Positions 1-6,907 of a stretch of 9,138 bases of DNA are shown here, piece by piece (position 1 is the first letter of the stretch; each line of letters opens with the position of its first letter). Made by a program: the position numbers and the translations under genes. Below the pieces are notes generated by a model that had not been told where the DNA came from, made no database searches, and saw only the letters and a program-made list of their open reading frames with translations. This DNA is from Planctomycetes bacterium RIFCSPHIGHO2_12_FULL_52_36 (GTDB lineage Bacteria > Planctomycetota > Brocadiia > Brocadiales > Bathyanammoxibiaceae), in contig MHYW01000016.1 in assembly GCA_001828545.1 (NCBI GenBank), positions 1-9,138 on the forward strand. Direction: 5' to 3'.

Positions 1-1213
1 CCTCTGCGCCCAGCTTTTGCAGTCCTTGGGGGAGGAAGCTCCTGGCAATGTCGGCTCTGGGCATGAGGATGCATTTGCCCTTGAGGCCCCCTGGTTCCTG
101 CCTCTTGAGCTCTTCCAGTACCTCCTCTGCCACGTATTTGGAGGGCTGGCAGTCCACCTTGATAGAATACCTACTCACCTCCCCTGCAGTGGCCGGGCCT
201 ATGGCACAGACCTTGACCCCTTTTAACCACCTGGCGTCTCCTCCCAGGTGAAGGAGTCTGTTGAAAAAGCTCTCCACCCCATTCACGCTGGTGAAGACCA
301 ACCATTGGAAGGTGTCTAACTTCTTTATGGCCTTATCCATGGGGCCAAAGTCCTTAGGGGCTACTATCTGGATAGTAGGGAATTCTATGACCCTCGCCCC
401 CAGTTCCTCCAATTCCCTGGCAAAGTCGCTGGCCTGGTCTCTGGCCCTGGTGACCACTATGGTCCTGCCAAAGAGGGGCCTCTTCTCAAACCAGTTGAGC
501 TTCTCCCTGAGACTGACCACCTCACCTATTACGGTTATAGCCGGGGGCTCTATATCTTTTGCCTTCTCCACTATGTCCCCAAGGGTCCCTACCACCGTCT
601 TCTGAGATACGGTGGTGCCCCACCTGATGACTGCCACTGGCGTATCCTTTGACCTGCCGTGCTTCAAGAGTTCTCCCACGATATAGGGGAGGTTCTTCAC
701 CCCCATGTATGTCACCAGTGTGCCCACGGCCGTAGCGAGCTTATCCCAGGGGAGGGCAGTGCCGCCCTTGGTCGGGTCTTCATGGCCGGTAATCATCCCA
801 AGCGTAGAGGTACACGTCCTGTGAGTAACGGGGATGCCTGCATAGGCAGGGGCGGCTATTGCGGCCGTAATACCGGGCACCTCCTCAAACGGTATGCCCT
901 TCTCAACCAGGTGGAGGGCCTCTTCTCCACCCCTTCCAAAGACGTAGGGGTCGCCCCCCTTTAACCTCACCACCACCTTCCCTTCCCCGGCCTTCTCTGC
1001 CAGGAGTTGGTTTATCTCCCCCTGCTCCAGCGTATGACTGCTCCCCTGCTTGCCTACGTATATTATTTCAGCCTCGGGTCTGGCCTCCTTTAGAAGCTCC
1101 TCACTTACGAGGTAATCGTAGATGATAACGTCCGCCTTCTTTATACACCCCAGGCCCTTGACGGTGATTAGCCCGGGGTCACCGGGGCCGGCTCCTACCA
1201 GATATACTTTCAT
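1..1213 (-). CDS. cobA-hemD: Uroporphyrinogen-III C-methyltransferase / uroporphyrinogen-III synthase fusion (3' end beyond window)
   Basis: This bifunctional cytoplasmic tetrapyrrole enzyme closes hydroxymethylbilane to uroporphyrinogen III (HemD) and methylates it with SAM at C2 and C7 to precorrin-2 (CobA/SUMT), feeding sirohaem, cobalamin or haem d1. I translated 404 codons from ATG at 1213; the frame is open to base 1. The SUMT domain covers about residues 1-240. It has the N-terminal glycine-rich loop VGAGPGDPGLITVKG (6-20), RLKGGDPYVFGRGGEE (83-98), VPGITAA (112-118) and GIPVTHR (126-132). The HemD domain starts near 248 (GRTIVVTRA) and shows WLVFTSVNGV (304-313) and AIGPATA (337-343). 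About 100 HemD residues should lie left of the window. GAGAGG at 1226-1231 is a possible ribosome site, with rather long spacing. It lies 77 bases after the HEAT-protein gene, same strand, so it may be the tail of that operon. Family assignment is firm; the end product is not visible. Confidence 0.95.
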   Translation of the reverse strand, partial: MKVYLVGAGPGDPGLITVKGLGCIKKADVIIYDYLVSEELLKEARPEAEIIYVGKQGSSHTLEQGEINQLLAEKAGEGKVVVRLKGGDPYVFGRGGEEALHLVEKGIPFEEVPGITAAIAAPAYAGIPVTHRTCTSTLGMITGHEDPTKGGTALPWDKLATAVGTLVTYMGVKNLPYIVGELLKHGRSKDTPVAVIRWGTTVSQKTVVGTLGDIVEKAKDIEPPAITVIGEVVSLREKLNWFEKRPLFGRTIVVTRARDQASDFARELEELGARVIEFPTIQIVAPKDFGPMDKAIKKLDTFQWLVFTSVNGVESFFNRLLHLGGDARWLKGVKVCAIGPATAGEVSRYSIKVDCQPSKYVAEEVLEELKRQEPGGLKGKCILMPRADIARSFLPQGLQKLGAE

Positions 1214-1290
1214 ATCGTGAAGTGTCCTCTCAAGAATTCGTTAATCACACGTCTTTTCTATAACATACCTGCTTTAGTGGCCATTATACC

Positions 1291-3294
1291 CTATTTTCTC
1301 GCCAGTCTCAGTATGGCCTCTTCGGCCAATTCTTTTGTCTTATTATCTTTCTCGTTCTTTATGATTTCGTCAAGTACCTTTTCGGCCACGGGGTCTCCAA
1401 TCTTACCCAGGGCCCATATTGCCGTGCGTTTCAGCTTATCGGATTGGGGCGGGTTTTCCTTTGCAATTCTTATGAGAGAGAGTACGGCCTTGTCGGCACC
1501 CATCCACCCCAGGGTCTCAACTGCCCTCCGGCGGACCTCTGGGTGCGAGTCTCTGAGGGCCTTGTATAGAATCGGTATGGCTACTTCACCCATCCTTACC
1601 ATGGCCCAGCAGATACGTCTCCGTGTGCCTTCACTTGAGACCCTCATGTTTTCCAGGAGTACGTCTGATGGGGGCTCCTTCAGTTCCGAAAGGGCCCAGA
1701 TTGCCAGGTCTTTCGCCCAGGGGGCAACGGGGTCGCCTGGTTCTTGAGGGAACAACCTCGCCAGCGGCCTTGCCCCCCGTTCTTCTCCTATTCTCCCCAG
1801 GGCCCTGGCGCAAACCCCCTTTATCCGCCAATCGGGGTCCCTTTCCATAACAGTAATAAGGTCACCGGTGGCCTCAGGGCTTCCTATCCACCCAAGGGCC
1901 CTGGCGGCATCGTATATCACTGCGGCATCCATCTTTGAGGTCAAGACCTTTCTCAAGGGCTCTACCGCCTCCGGGCGTCTCAGCCTCCCTAGGGCTAGGA
2001 CCGCCTCCCTCCTCACCGCTATATCCTCGTCCCATAGACGATTAACCAGGCCAGGGAGGGCTTTGGCGTCCCCTACCAGCCCGAGGGACCAGGCGGCGTT
2101 GGCCCTTACAGCAGGTCTTTTGTATCCCAGGGCCTTAAGGAGTACAGGGAGTACTGCCTCCGGAGGTAAGGCGGCCATCATCAGTCCAGCCTTTCTGGAC
2201 TCCCCTACCTCCCCTTCCTCCAACTCCTTATTCAAGGTCCGCCACCTCCTGGCAAAGAACCCCTTCTCCTCCAATCCTGGCTCCTTAAGGGTGCGACTCA
2301 GGGAAATCAACTTTTCTCTAAGGTCTGGAGGGAGTCCCTCCTGAGATTCGTCCAGACCTCCCTTCCCTAATCTTTCCCCAAGCAGGAAATTATAAAGGGA
2401 GTGGATGGGGTCAAGGGGGTCAAAACCCTCTTCTTTTTCTTCAGAGGTCTTGCGGGATTCGGTGGAAGGTGGGCCTGGTTGGCTGGCCTGCAATCTGTCA
2501 GGTAGGGCCTCTCTCTTTTTTATCTTTTTAATATTAATAGATTGTCTGCCGAACCAGCCCAGGGCCTCGACTGCCACAGCGGGGTAATCTACCAGGAGGA
2601 CGTCTGGACCTAGCTGGGCCACTGTCTTAATCCGTTCCCTATCGTCACAATTTAAAAGGGAGGTCATGACCTGTGCCCCGCGTGTATGGGCGTCAGCTAT
2701 CTCTGCAGGAGTAAGGTTGTCTACGGCCAGGAATACTAACTTTGGGCCTGCGATGGAGGGTTCCATTTCTCTGAGGTTGGCCAGTGCCCCCCACAAATAT
2801 ACCTCCCTCAGCATATCCGTACTTTGAAGGAGGTCCATGATTGATTTTTCCAGCCCGCTTTCCTGGACGTCCAGGATAAGCTTCAGGCGGTTCAACTTAG
2901 CAAATCTCAGGGCCTCTCTTAAGAGGGGTACTGTCTCTCCCCTGAATTTGTCACTGAGCCAGGAGCCGGCATCGTAGAGCTGTAGTTCGTCAAAGAGGAT
3001 ATTTCTTAATGTCCCGTAGCCGTTGGTGGTCCTGTCAATGGTCTCGTCCCGCATGAGTACCAGTTGCCCGTCCTTCGTACTCCGCACATCTACCTTCAGG
3101 GCCTTAGCCCCTTGCTCTACAGCCAGTTCCAGGGCTATCATGGTGTTCTCAGGCACAGCATTTTGTACCCCTGCGTTGGCGGTCATAAGGACCTCACCCC
3201 CCTGGGAATAAGCAGGTAGCAGACTGCACAGGAGGCAGAAAAGACATACTAGTAGGGTATTCCTCAAGACTTTTTCCTCACCCCCGTCATCCAT
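1291..3294 (-). CDS. Secreted GDPD-like (catalytically degenerate) protein fused to HEAT repeats
   Basis: The protein has 667 residues. A hydrophobic N-terminus (LLVCLFCLLCSLLPAYS, about 14-30) looks like a signal peptide, so it is probably periplasmic. Residues 34-250 follow the glycerophosphodiester phosphodiesterase pattern: PENT (48-51), VDVRSTKDG (68-76), DRTTNGYG (87-94) and VDYPA (235-239). The catalytic positions are replaced: HRG is N40-A41-G42, ExD is K67-V-D69, HD is R82-D83, and the third metal-ligand Glu is probably D142. From family knowledge this should abolish hydrolysis, so I infer a pseudoenzyme or binding domain. A charged, Pro-rich linker (about 260-295) leads to roughly seven or eight HEAT/PBS-type repeats (about 365-667), with recurring VRxxAxxxLGxxG units such as 395-408, 427-438 and 587-600. 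This suggests a protein-binding scaffold. It sits 51 bases after the LPS-transport gene, so a role in envelope assembly is possible. TTG at 3267 is a rival start (see the ribosome-site entry). Function unknown. Confidence 0.88.
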   Translation of the reverse strand: MDDGGEEKVLRNTLLVCLFCLLCSLLPAYSQGGEVLMTANAGVQNAVPENTMIALELAVEQGAKALKVDVRSTKDGQLVLMRDETIDRTTNGYGTLRNILFDELQLYDAGSWLSDKFRGETVPLLREALRFAKLNRLKLILDVQESGLEKSIMDLLQSTDMLREVYLWGALANLREMEPSIAGPKLVFLAVDNLTPAEIADAHTRGAQVMTSLLNCDDRERIKTVAQLGPDVLLVDYPAVAVEALGWFGRQSINIKKIKKREALPDRLQASQPGPPSTESRKTSEEKEEGFDPLDPIHSLYNFLLGERLGKGGLDESQEGLPPDLREKLISLSRTLKEPGLEEKGFFARRWRTLNKELEEGEVGESRKAGLMMAALPPEAVLPVLLKALGYKRPAVRANAAWSLGLVGDAKALPGLVNRLWDEDIAVRREAVLALGRLRRPEAVEPLRKVLTSKMDAAVIYDAARALGWIGSPEATGDLITVMERDPDWRIKGVCARALGRIGEERGARPLARLFPQEPGDPVAPWAKDLAIWALSELKEPPSDVLLENMRVSSEGTRRRICWAMVRMGEVAIPILYKALRDSHPEVRRRAVETLGWMGADKAVLSLIRIAKENPPQSDKLKRTAIWALGKIGDPVAEKVLDEIIKNEKDNKTKELAEEAILRLARK
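3276..3279 (-). promoter_or_regulatory. Possible ribosome binding site favouring a TTG start at 3267 for the GDPD-HEAT gene
   Basis: On the minus strand GTGAGG ends 8 bases before an in-frame TTG at 3267-3265, which is codon 10 of the longer reading. The ATG at 3294 has only the weak GTGAGTGACAA before it. Starting at TTG removes the acidic MDDGGEEKV and leaves a compact signal peptide beginning with Arg-Asn-Thr and then a hydrophobic core, which is a more usual shape. This is an inference from spacing and signal-peptide form. Confidence 0.45.
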
Positions 3295-3345
3295 TTGTCA
3301 CTCACGGCACCAAATGCCTTGAGGAGGGCAGGTGGACCCAAGACC

Positions 3346-5292
3346 TTAACGGCTTAGCATTGGCTTTGATAATATCGGACCTATAACGTCTTTCCCCGCC
3401 ACGGGGATTTCAAAGTGAGGTCTTTCCTTCCAGACTACCTCCTGGGTCTTTAAATCGTAGTATATCCTCTTGGCAAAGGTCCTTTCGTTCTTTTTCCTTA
3501 CCTCCGCAGTGGGTTCACCTGTGACAACTACATTATTGCTCTGATAGTCCCATTCCATGGTATCACCTATGCTCTCAATACCCCCTTCTCTATTGTCTAC
3601 AAAGAACACGTCGCCCAGGGCTACCGCCCTCTCCAGCTTACCATTTTCTCCTAAGAAGGTGTTGAGTTGATTACTATCCACCTTCTGTGGTCCTTTGACA
3701 GTCCTGACGTTTTCATGGAAGGTAATCTTTTTTTTGTTGTCCTGCACCATCATTTTCTGGTCCCAATTTATCTTTACCCCTTCTTCTCTCGGCTGCCCTG
3801 GTTCAGTCTCCAGATAGAGGTCCCCTTTACCTTTGAGTTCTGAGACGTCTTTCTCAAAGTCCCAGTAGCCTTCCTGGCCATTGGCCTCCCTGAGTAGTCC
3901 TTTGCTCCTCTCCACTATGTAGACCCCCCCCGAGGCCTCCATGGTCTTTATCTTCGCCTCCTCCCCTTCAAAATGCATCACCATCTTCTGGGCGTAAATA
4001 GTGTAATCCTTTCGGACGAGTTGGACGTCTTTCTCAAAAGTAGCCTGTTGGAGGTCCTTCTGGAATGTCATCTTGCCTCTCCAGGTGATATTAACCAGCC
4101 CCCAGTCCATATCTGTCTTTGGCGCATCTTTGCCTGCCTTTGCCACACCCTTTGCTTTTTGTGTCCCTTTCGTGTTAAGCTGCCCGCCGTTAGGGGCCTC
4201 AGATTTCTGCCCGCCCTGGGAGAATATTACCTTAGGGGCAATGAGGTTGAACTTTTCTTCAAAGAACTCCGCAGAGGGTGTGTCCTCTAGCGTGGTAGCG
4301 TCCGTAATGGCGTCCCATATCAAACTCCTACCCTTGGCCGCACGGACACCGTCTGAGGCCAATACATCCCCTTCGGCTATCAACAGTTTTGTCTTCTGTC
4401 CTTTTGCATCAAAGACCAGTATCAGCTTATCCGTCCTGAGGGTGGAAACTCCCTGCCTGACCCTTACCTTGTCGTGAAAGGTTAGCATGCTGGCCCCTTT
4501 CTCATAGACCAACTTGCCACTACACTGTATGACCGTCTTGGCGCCTTGTGCCTTGGTCTCGGTCATACTTTGCGAACCACCAAAAGAGGTGAACATAAGG
4601 TTACCTCTTACCCCCCCAAGCTCAGCTATTACGTCCCTTTCTACCCAGATACGCCCGGTAGAGAGTTCGGCCTCCAGCCCCTCCCCCCTTATTTCCATCT
4701 TATCCCCCTTGAGAGACACCGGGCGGTCCGTTTTTGCCCTGTTCTCCTTGGGGCTGTACCTCAGATGGTCAGTCCTCAGGACGGTCCCCCCGCCAAGTTC
4801 CACTTCCACTCCCTTCGTGAGAAGGCCCTCGTTTGTGCGCTTATCAAGCTCCCCCATTCTGGCGGTAATGACGATGTCCCTGGGAGACTCTGCTCCTTCC
4901 GTAGAGTCATATGGTTCGGTCCCGGGCGGTTCGGCTGGAGCGGCCGGGTCACTCCCACCAGGCTGAGCCACACTACTGAAACCTTTCTTAAGGCATATCT
5001 CGGGTTTCTCAAGCTTATATACCTTGTCATTGATGAGCATGGCCCTCTTGCCCTTGAGTATGAACTTCTCGTTGCCTTCCTCATCGTACTGGGGGAAGTA
5101 AAAATTATTGATAATGTGGTCTACTGTCGGCCCATCATCCGTAAAGAAGGCCTTTTCTTCCTGATTCTCGGATACTTGTTGTCCCTTATGCCACTTAAAG
5201 AACCTGTTGGGCAATACACCCGTTATGGAGAGTGCCATGACGACCAGGAGGGAGCCAAGGAGAGAAAACAGTATTATTCTGAATTTACCCAT
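3346..5292 (-). CDS. LptC-like protein fused to multiple LptA/OstA-like domains (LPS transport bridge)
   Basis: The protein has 648 residues; LptC is usually about 190 and LptA about 180. One membrane segment (6-27) anchors it to the inner membrane with the rest periplasmic. Residues 55-103 (FYFPQYDEEGNEKFILKG) and 138-225 (ITARMGELD, LRTDHLRYS, TDRPVSLKG, IRGEGLEAEL) match the two halves of an LptC beta-jellyroll, split by a Pro/Ala/Gly-rich insert (about 105-136). OstA-like units follow at about 253-345 (CSGKLVYEKG, TLRTDKLILVFD, AEGDVLASDGVRAAKG), 400-498 (WRGKMTFQKD, ASGGVYIVERS) and 505-625 (ENVRTVKG, ALGDVFFVDN, GDTMEWDY). A Lys/Gly-rich linker (360-395) separates the first two. Known LptC and LptA jellyrolls stack into a slide carrying LPS from the LptBFG pump to LptD; I infer this chain does both jobs. 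It follows kdsD and kdsC, as lptC does in E. coli, but no lptA or lptB follows. No clear ribosome site precedes the ATG. The LptC assignment is good; the number of OstA units is approximate. Confidence 0.87.
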   Translation of the reverse strand: MGKFRIILFSLLGSLLVVMALSITGVLPNRFFKWHKGQQVSENQEEKAFFTDDGPTVDHIINNFYFPQYDEEGNEKFILKGKRAMLINDKVYKLEKPEICLKKGFSSVAQPGGSDPAAPAEPPGTEPYDSTEGAESPRDIVITARMGELDKRTNEGLLTKGVEVELGGGTVLRTDHLRYSPKENRAKTDRPVSLKGDKMEIRGEGLEAELSTGRIWVERDVIAELGGVRGNLMFTSFGGSQSMTETKAQGAKTVIQCSGKLVYEKGASMLTFHDKVRVRQGVSTLRTDKLILVFDAKGQKTKLLIAEGDVLASDGVRAAKGRSLIWDAITDATTLEDTPSAEFFEEKFNLIAPKVIFSQGGQKSEAPNGGQLNTKGTQKAKGVAKAGKDAPKTDMDWGLVNITWRGKMTFQKDLQQATFEKDVQLVRKDYTIYAQKMVMHFEGEEAKIKTMEASGGVYIVERSKGLLREANGQEGYWDFEKDVSELKGKGDLYLETEPGQPREEGVKINWDQKMMVQDNKKKITFHENVRTVKGPQKVDSNQLNTFLGENGKLERAVALGDVFFVDNREGGIESIGDTMEWDYQSNNVVVTGEPTAEVRKKNERTFAKRIYYDLKTQEVVWKERPHFEIPVAGKDVIGPILSKPMLSR

Positions 5293-5311
5293 ACTCTAGA
5301 ACGAATTACAG

Positions 5312-5327
5312 ATTACAAATTTGTAAT
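5312..5327. repeat. Perfect 16-bp AT-rich palindrome between kdsC and the lptC-like gene
   Basis: ATTACAAA at 5312-5319 is followed at once by its reverse complement TTTGTAAT at 5320-5327. A second copy of the arm core, AATTACA, lies at 5304-5310. It fills most of the 41-base gap, starting 6 bases after the kdsC stop and ending 19 bases before the lptC-like ATG. It could be an operator, a dispersed intergenic palindrome or a weak RNA hairpin; only the symmetry is seen. Confidence 0.6.
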
Positions 5328-5333
5328 TTGAAA

Positions 5334-5840
5334 TTAAGTATATCTCTTAAGGACGTCCTCCCACTTGCCCTGGTATCTCAGTATCTTTTCCACCACCTCC
5401 CTCACCGCCCCTTGCCCACCCCTGGCCCTGGTTACATAATCTGCCTCCTGAAGCACCTCGGGAGGAGAGCCAGCCACGGCCACGGCAAAACCTACCCGGC
5501 TTAAGAGGGGGAGGTCAATGAGGTCATCTCCAATATAGCACACCTCTTCATCCTTTAACCCGTGTTTTTCTAAGATTTTTTCATAGGCGTCCAGCTTCTT
5601 ATGGGCGTCCTGGTAGACCTCCTCTATCCCCAATTCTTTGGCCCTGTACGTCACGGCCTTAGACTTCCTGCCACTGATGATGGCCGTCTTTTTCCCAACC
5701 CTGTGCCAGAAGGCAATGCCCGAACCGTCTTTCACGTGAAAGGCCTTTAGCTCCTCCCCCTTATCGCTGCAGAATATCCTCCCGTCCGTGAGCACCCCGT
5801 CCACGTCCACAATAAGGAAATTAATGTCGCCTAGTCCCAT
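5334..5840 (-). CDS. kdsC: 3-deoxy-D-manno-octulosonate 8-phosphate phosphatase (KdsC)
   Basis: This 168-residue HAD-family phosphatase has the usual KdsC length without a cap domain (active as a tetramer in known members). It hydrolyses Kdo-8-phosphate to Kdo in the cytoplasm, the step before CMP-Kdo formation for LPS inner core. HAD motif I is DVDGVLTDG (12-20; nucleophile D12, acid/base D14). Motif II is AIISGR (53-58; S56). Motif III Lys is K81 or K82 in QDAHKKLDA. Motif IV is GDDLIDLP (104-111). The KdsC-typical HVKDGSGI (35-42) and C-terminal GGQGAVREV are also present. The ATG at 5840 puts motif I at the normal distance from the N-terminus. It has no visible Shine-Dalgarno. It starts 29 bases after the kdsD stop, with a hairpin in between, so reinitiation by ribosomes leaving kdsD is plausible. 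Confidence 0.95.
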   Translation of the reverse strand: MGLGDINFLIVDVDGVLTDGRIFCSDKGEELKAFHVKDGSGIAFWHRVGKKTAIISGRKSKAVTYRAKELGIEEVYQDAHKKLDAYEKILEKHGLKDEEVCYIGDDLIDLPLLSRVGFAVAVAGSPPEVLQEADYVTRARGGQGAVREVVEKILRYQGKWEDVLKRYT

Positions 5841-5847
5841 TTTAGTA

Positions 5848-5873
5848 GTAGGGTGCGTCTTAACGCACCCTAC
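5848..5873. repeat. Perfect 11-bp stem hairpin overlapping the kdsD stop codon
   Basis: GTAGGGTGCGT at 5848-5858 and ACGCACCCTAC at 5863-5873 are exact inverted copies around a 4-base loop. On the minus-strand message the TAG stop of kdsD (5872-5870) lies within the first arm, and the kdsC ATG (5840) begins 7 bases after the second arm. There is no following U-run, so it does not look like an intrinsic terminator. The arm resembles that of the palindrome at 8825-8850, suggesting a REP-like dispersed element. It could also protect the message 3' end or couple translation of the two genes; that is inference. Confidence 0.8.
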
Positions 5874-6853
5874 AATCCCACCTCCAACAAGTCCTGCACG
5901 TCCAGGATGCCCACTGGTATACCCTTTTTGTCCACCACGGGGAGCTGGTCTATCTTATTCACCTTCAGGATATTGTATGCCTCTGCGGCTAGAGAATCTT
6001 CACGGATAGTCTTGGGGTTACGTGTCATAACCTCTTTTATGGCACCTTTAAGGAAGTCCTGTCTTCGCCCAAGGCGCCTCCTGAGGTCCCCATCGGTAAA
6101 GAACCCAGTCAGCCTCCCCTTACCATCTACCACGCTCACCGCCCCTGGCCGTCCCGGGGTATGGGTCATCACCTTCAGGGCCTCCAGCACCTGACAACCC
6201 TCCTTAACCACAGGATTGGCCTGCCCGCTCCTCATTACCACTTCCACAATGAGGAGCTTTCTGCCCAGTTCCCCTCCCGGATGGTAGAAGGCGTATTCTT
6301 CCTTGCTGAAATTCCGCCTCTTGAGCACGGTAAGGGCAAGGGCATCTCCCAATGCCAGCATGGCCGTAGAACTGGCGCTTGGGGCGAGCCCCAGGGGGCA
6401 AGGCTCCTCTATCTGACCGATGTCCAGCACCACGTCACTGTGGCGGGCAAGGGTGGACTCACTACTGCCAGTGATGGCAATAACTCCGGCCCCAATCTTT
6501 TTCATAAAGGGCAGGAGGGCGGTCACTTCCGTCTCCCCGCTATTGGACAGGGCCAGCACTACGTCTTCCTTCACCACACGGCCTAAATCACCATGCCTCG
6601 CCTCGGAGGGGTGGAGCCAGTAAGAGGGCGTACCGGTACTGGCCAGGGTGGCAGATATCTTTTGGCCAATTATCCCCGCCTTACCTATCCCTGTTACTAC
6701 CACACGCCCCTTGCAGTTAAAGATAAAATCCACCGCCCTCTGGAAGCCCGCATCCACCCTATCCACAAGCCTCTCCAGGACCTGAGCCTCCAGGGCAATG
6801 ACCTTCTTGCCGTACCGGACGTCCTCTGTTAAAGTCTTAGACCTAGATTTCAT
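5870..6853 (-). CDS. kdsD: D-arabinose 5-phosphate isomerase (KdsD/KpsF family)
   Basis: This 327-residue cytoplasmic enzyme interconverts ribulose 5-phosphate and arabinose 5-phosphate, the first committed step to Kdo. It has an N-terminal SIS domain (about 35-180), then two CBS domains (about 205-262 and 270-325), the standard KdsD layout and length. Visible active-site positions by comparison with E. coli KdsD are K58 in GIGKAG, H87 in ARHGDLG, E107 in SNSGET, E149/E150 in IEEPCPLGLAPSASST and H191 in YHPGGELGRKL. The ATG at 6853 is the only reasonable start: no other start codon occurs before the conserved YGKKVIALE. It has no Shine-Dalgarno but a strong promoter just upstream. The stop lies inside a hairpin arm, yet the C-terminus (VQDLLEVGL) ends where the family normally does, so nothing appears truncated. 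kdsD and kdsC adjacent to an lptC-like gene parallels the E. coli kdsD-kdsC-lptC order. Confidence 0.95.
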   Translation of the reverse strand: MKSRSKTLTEDVRYGKKVIALEAQVLERLVDRVDAGFQRAVDFIFNCKGRVVVTGIGKAGIIGQKISATLASTGTPSYWLHPSEARHGDLGRVVKEDVVLALSNSGETEVTALLPFMKKIGAGVIAITGSSESTLARHSDVVLDIGQIEEPCPLGLAPSASSTAMLALGDALALTVLKRRNFSKEEYAFYHPGGELGRKLLIVEVVMRSGQANPVVKEGCQVLEALKVMTHTPGRPGAVSVVDGKGRLTGFFTDGDLRRRLGRRQDFLKGAIKEVMTRNPKTIREDSLAAEAYNILKVNKIDQLPVVDKKGIPVGILDVQDLLEVGL

Positions 6854-6863
6854 AAGATTCTGA

Positions 6864-6892
6864 ATTATATGTCTTTAAGGGGTTTTATTCAA
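6864..6892 (-). promoter_or_regulatory. Sigma70-type promoter for kdsD-kdsC-lptC-like operon
   Basis: On the minus strand TTGAAT (6892-6887, 4 of 6 to TTGACA), a 17-base spacer and a perfect TATAAT (6869-6864) form a strong match. Transcription would begin near 6857, only about 4 bases before the kdsD ATG at 6853. This fits the absence of a ribosome site there and predicts a nearly leaderless message. It lies downstream of the inverted repeat, separating the Kdo/LPS genes from ccsA-resB. Confidence 0.6.
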
Positions 6893-6907
6893 GGGAGAAA
6901 CCAGAAT

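Noticed and set aside
261..964. Plus-strand open frames opposite cobA-hemD
   Set aside because: The minus strand carries a full set of SUMT and HemD motifs through the same bases, so these frames are shadows.
1283..1288. TATAAT on the minus strand upstream of cobA-hemD as a promoter
   Set aside because: The -10-like box is perfect, but the matching -35 position holds CTGAGA, a poor fit, so I did not call it.
1217..1747. Plus-strand open frame (176 codons) opposite the HEAT repeats
   Set aside because: It reads the complement of clear HEAT repeats, giving Ser/Leu-rich low-information protein, with no supporting ribosome site.
4546..5331. Long plus-strand open frame (261 codons) opposite the LptC-like gene
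   Set aside because: It lies wholly opposite a gene with strong domain signal, and its translation has no domain pattern. It is an antisense shadow.
5848..5873. Intrinsic terminator at the end of kdsD
   Set aside because: The stem is strong but no T-run follows on either strand, and kdsC begins 7 bases later in the same direction.
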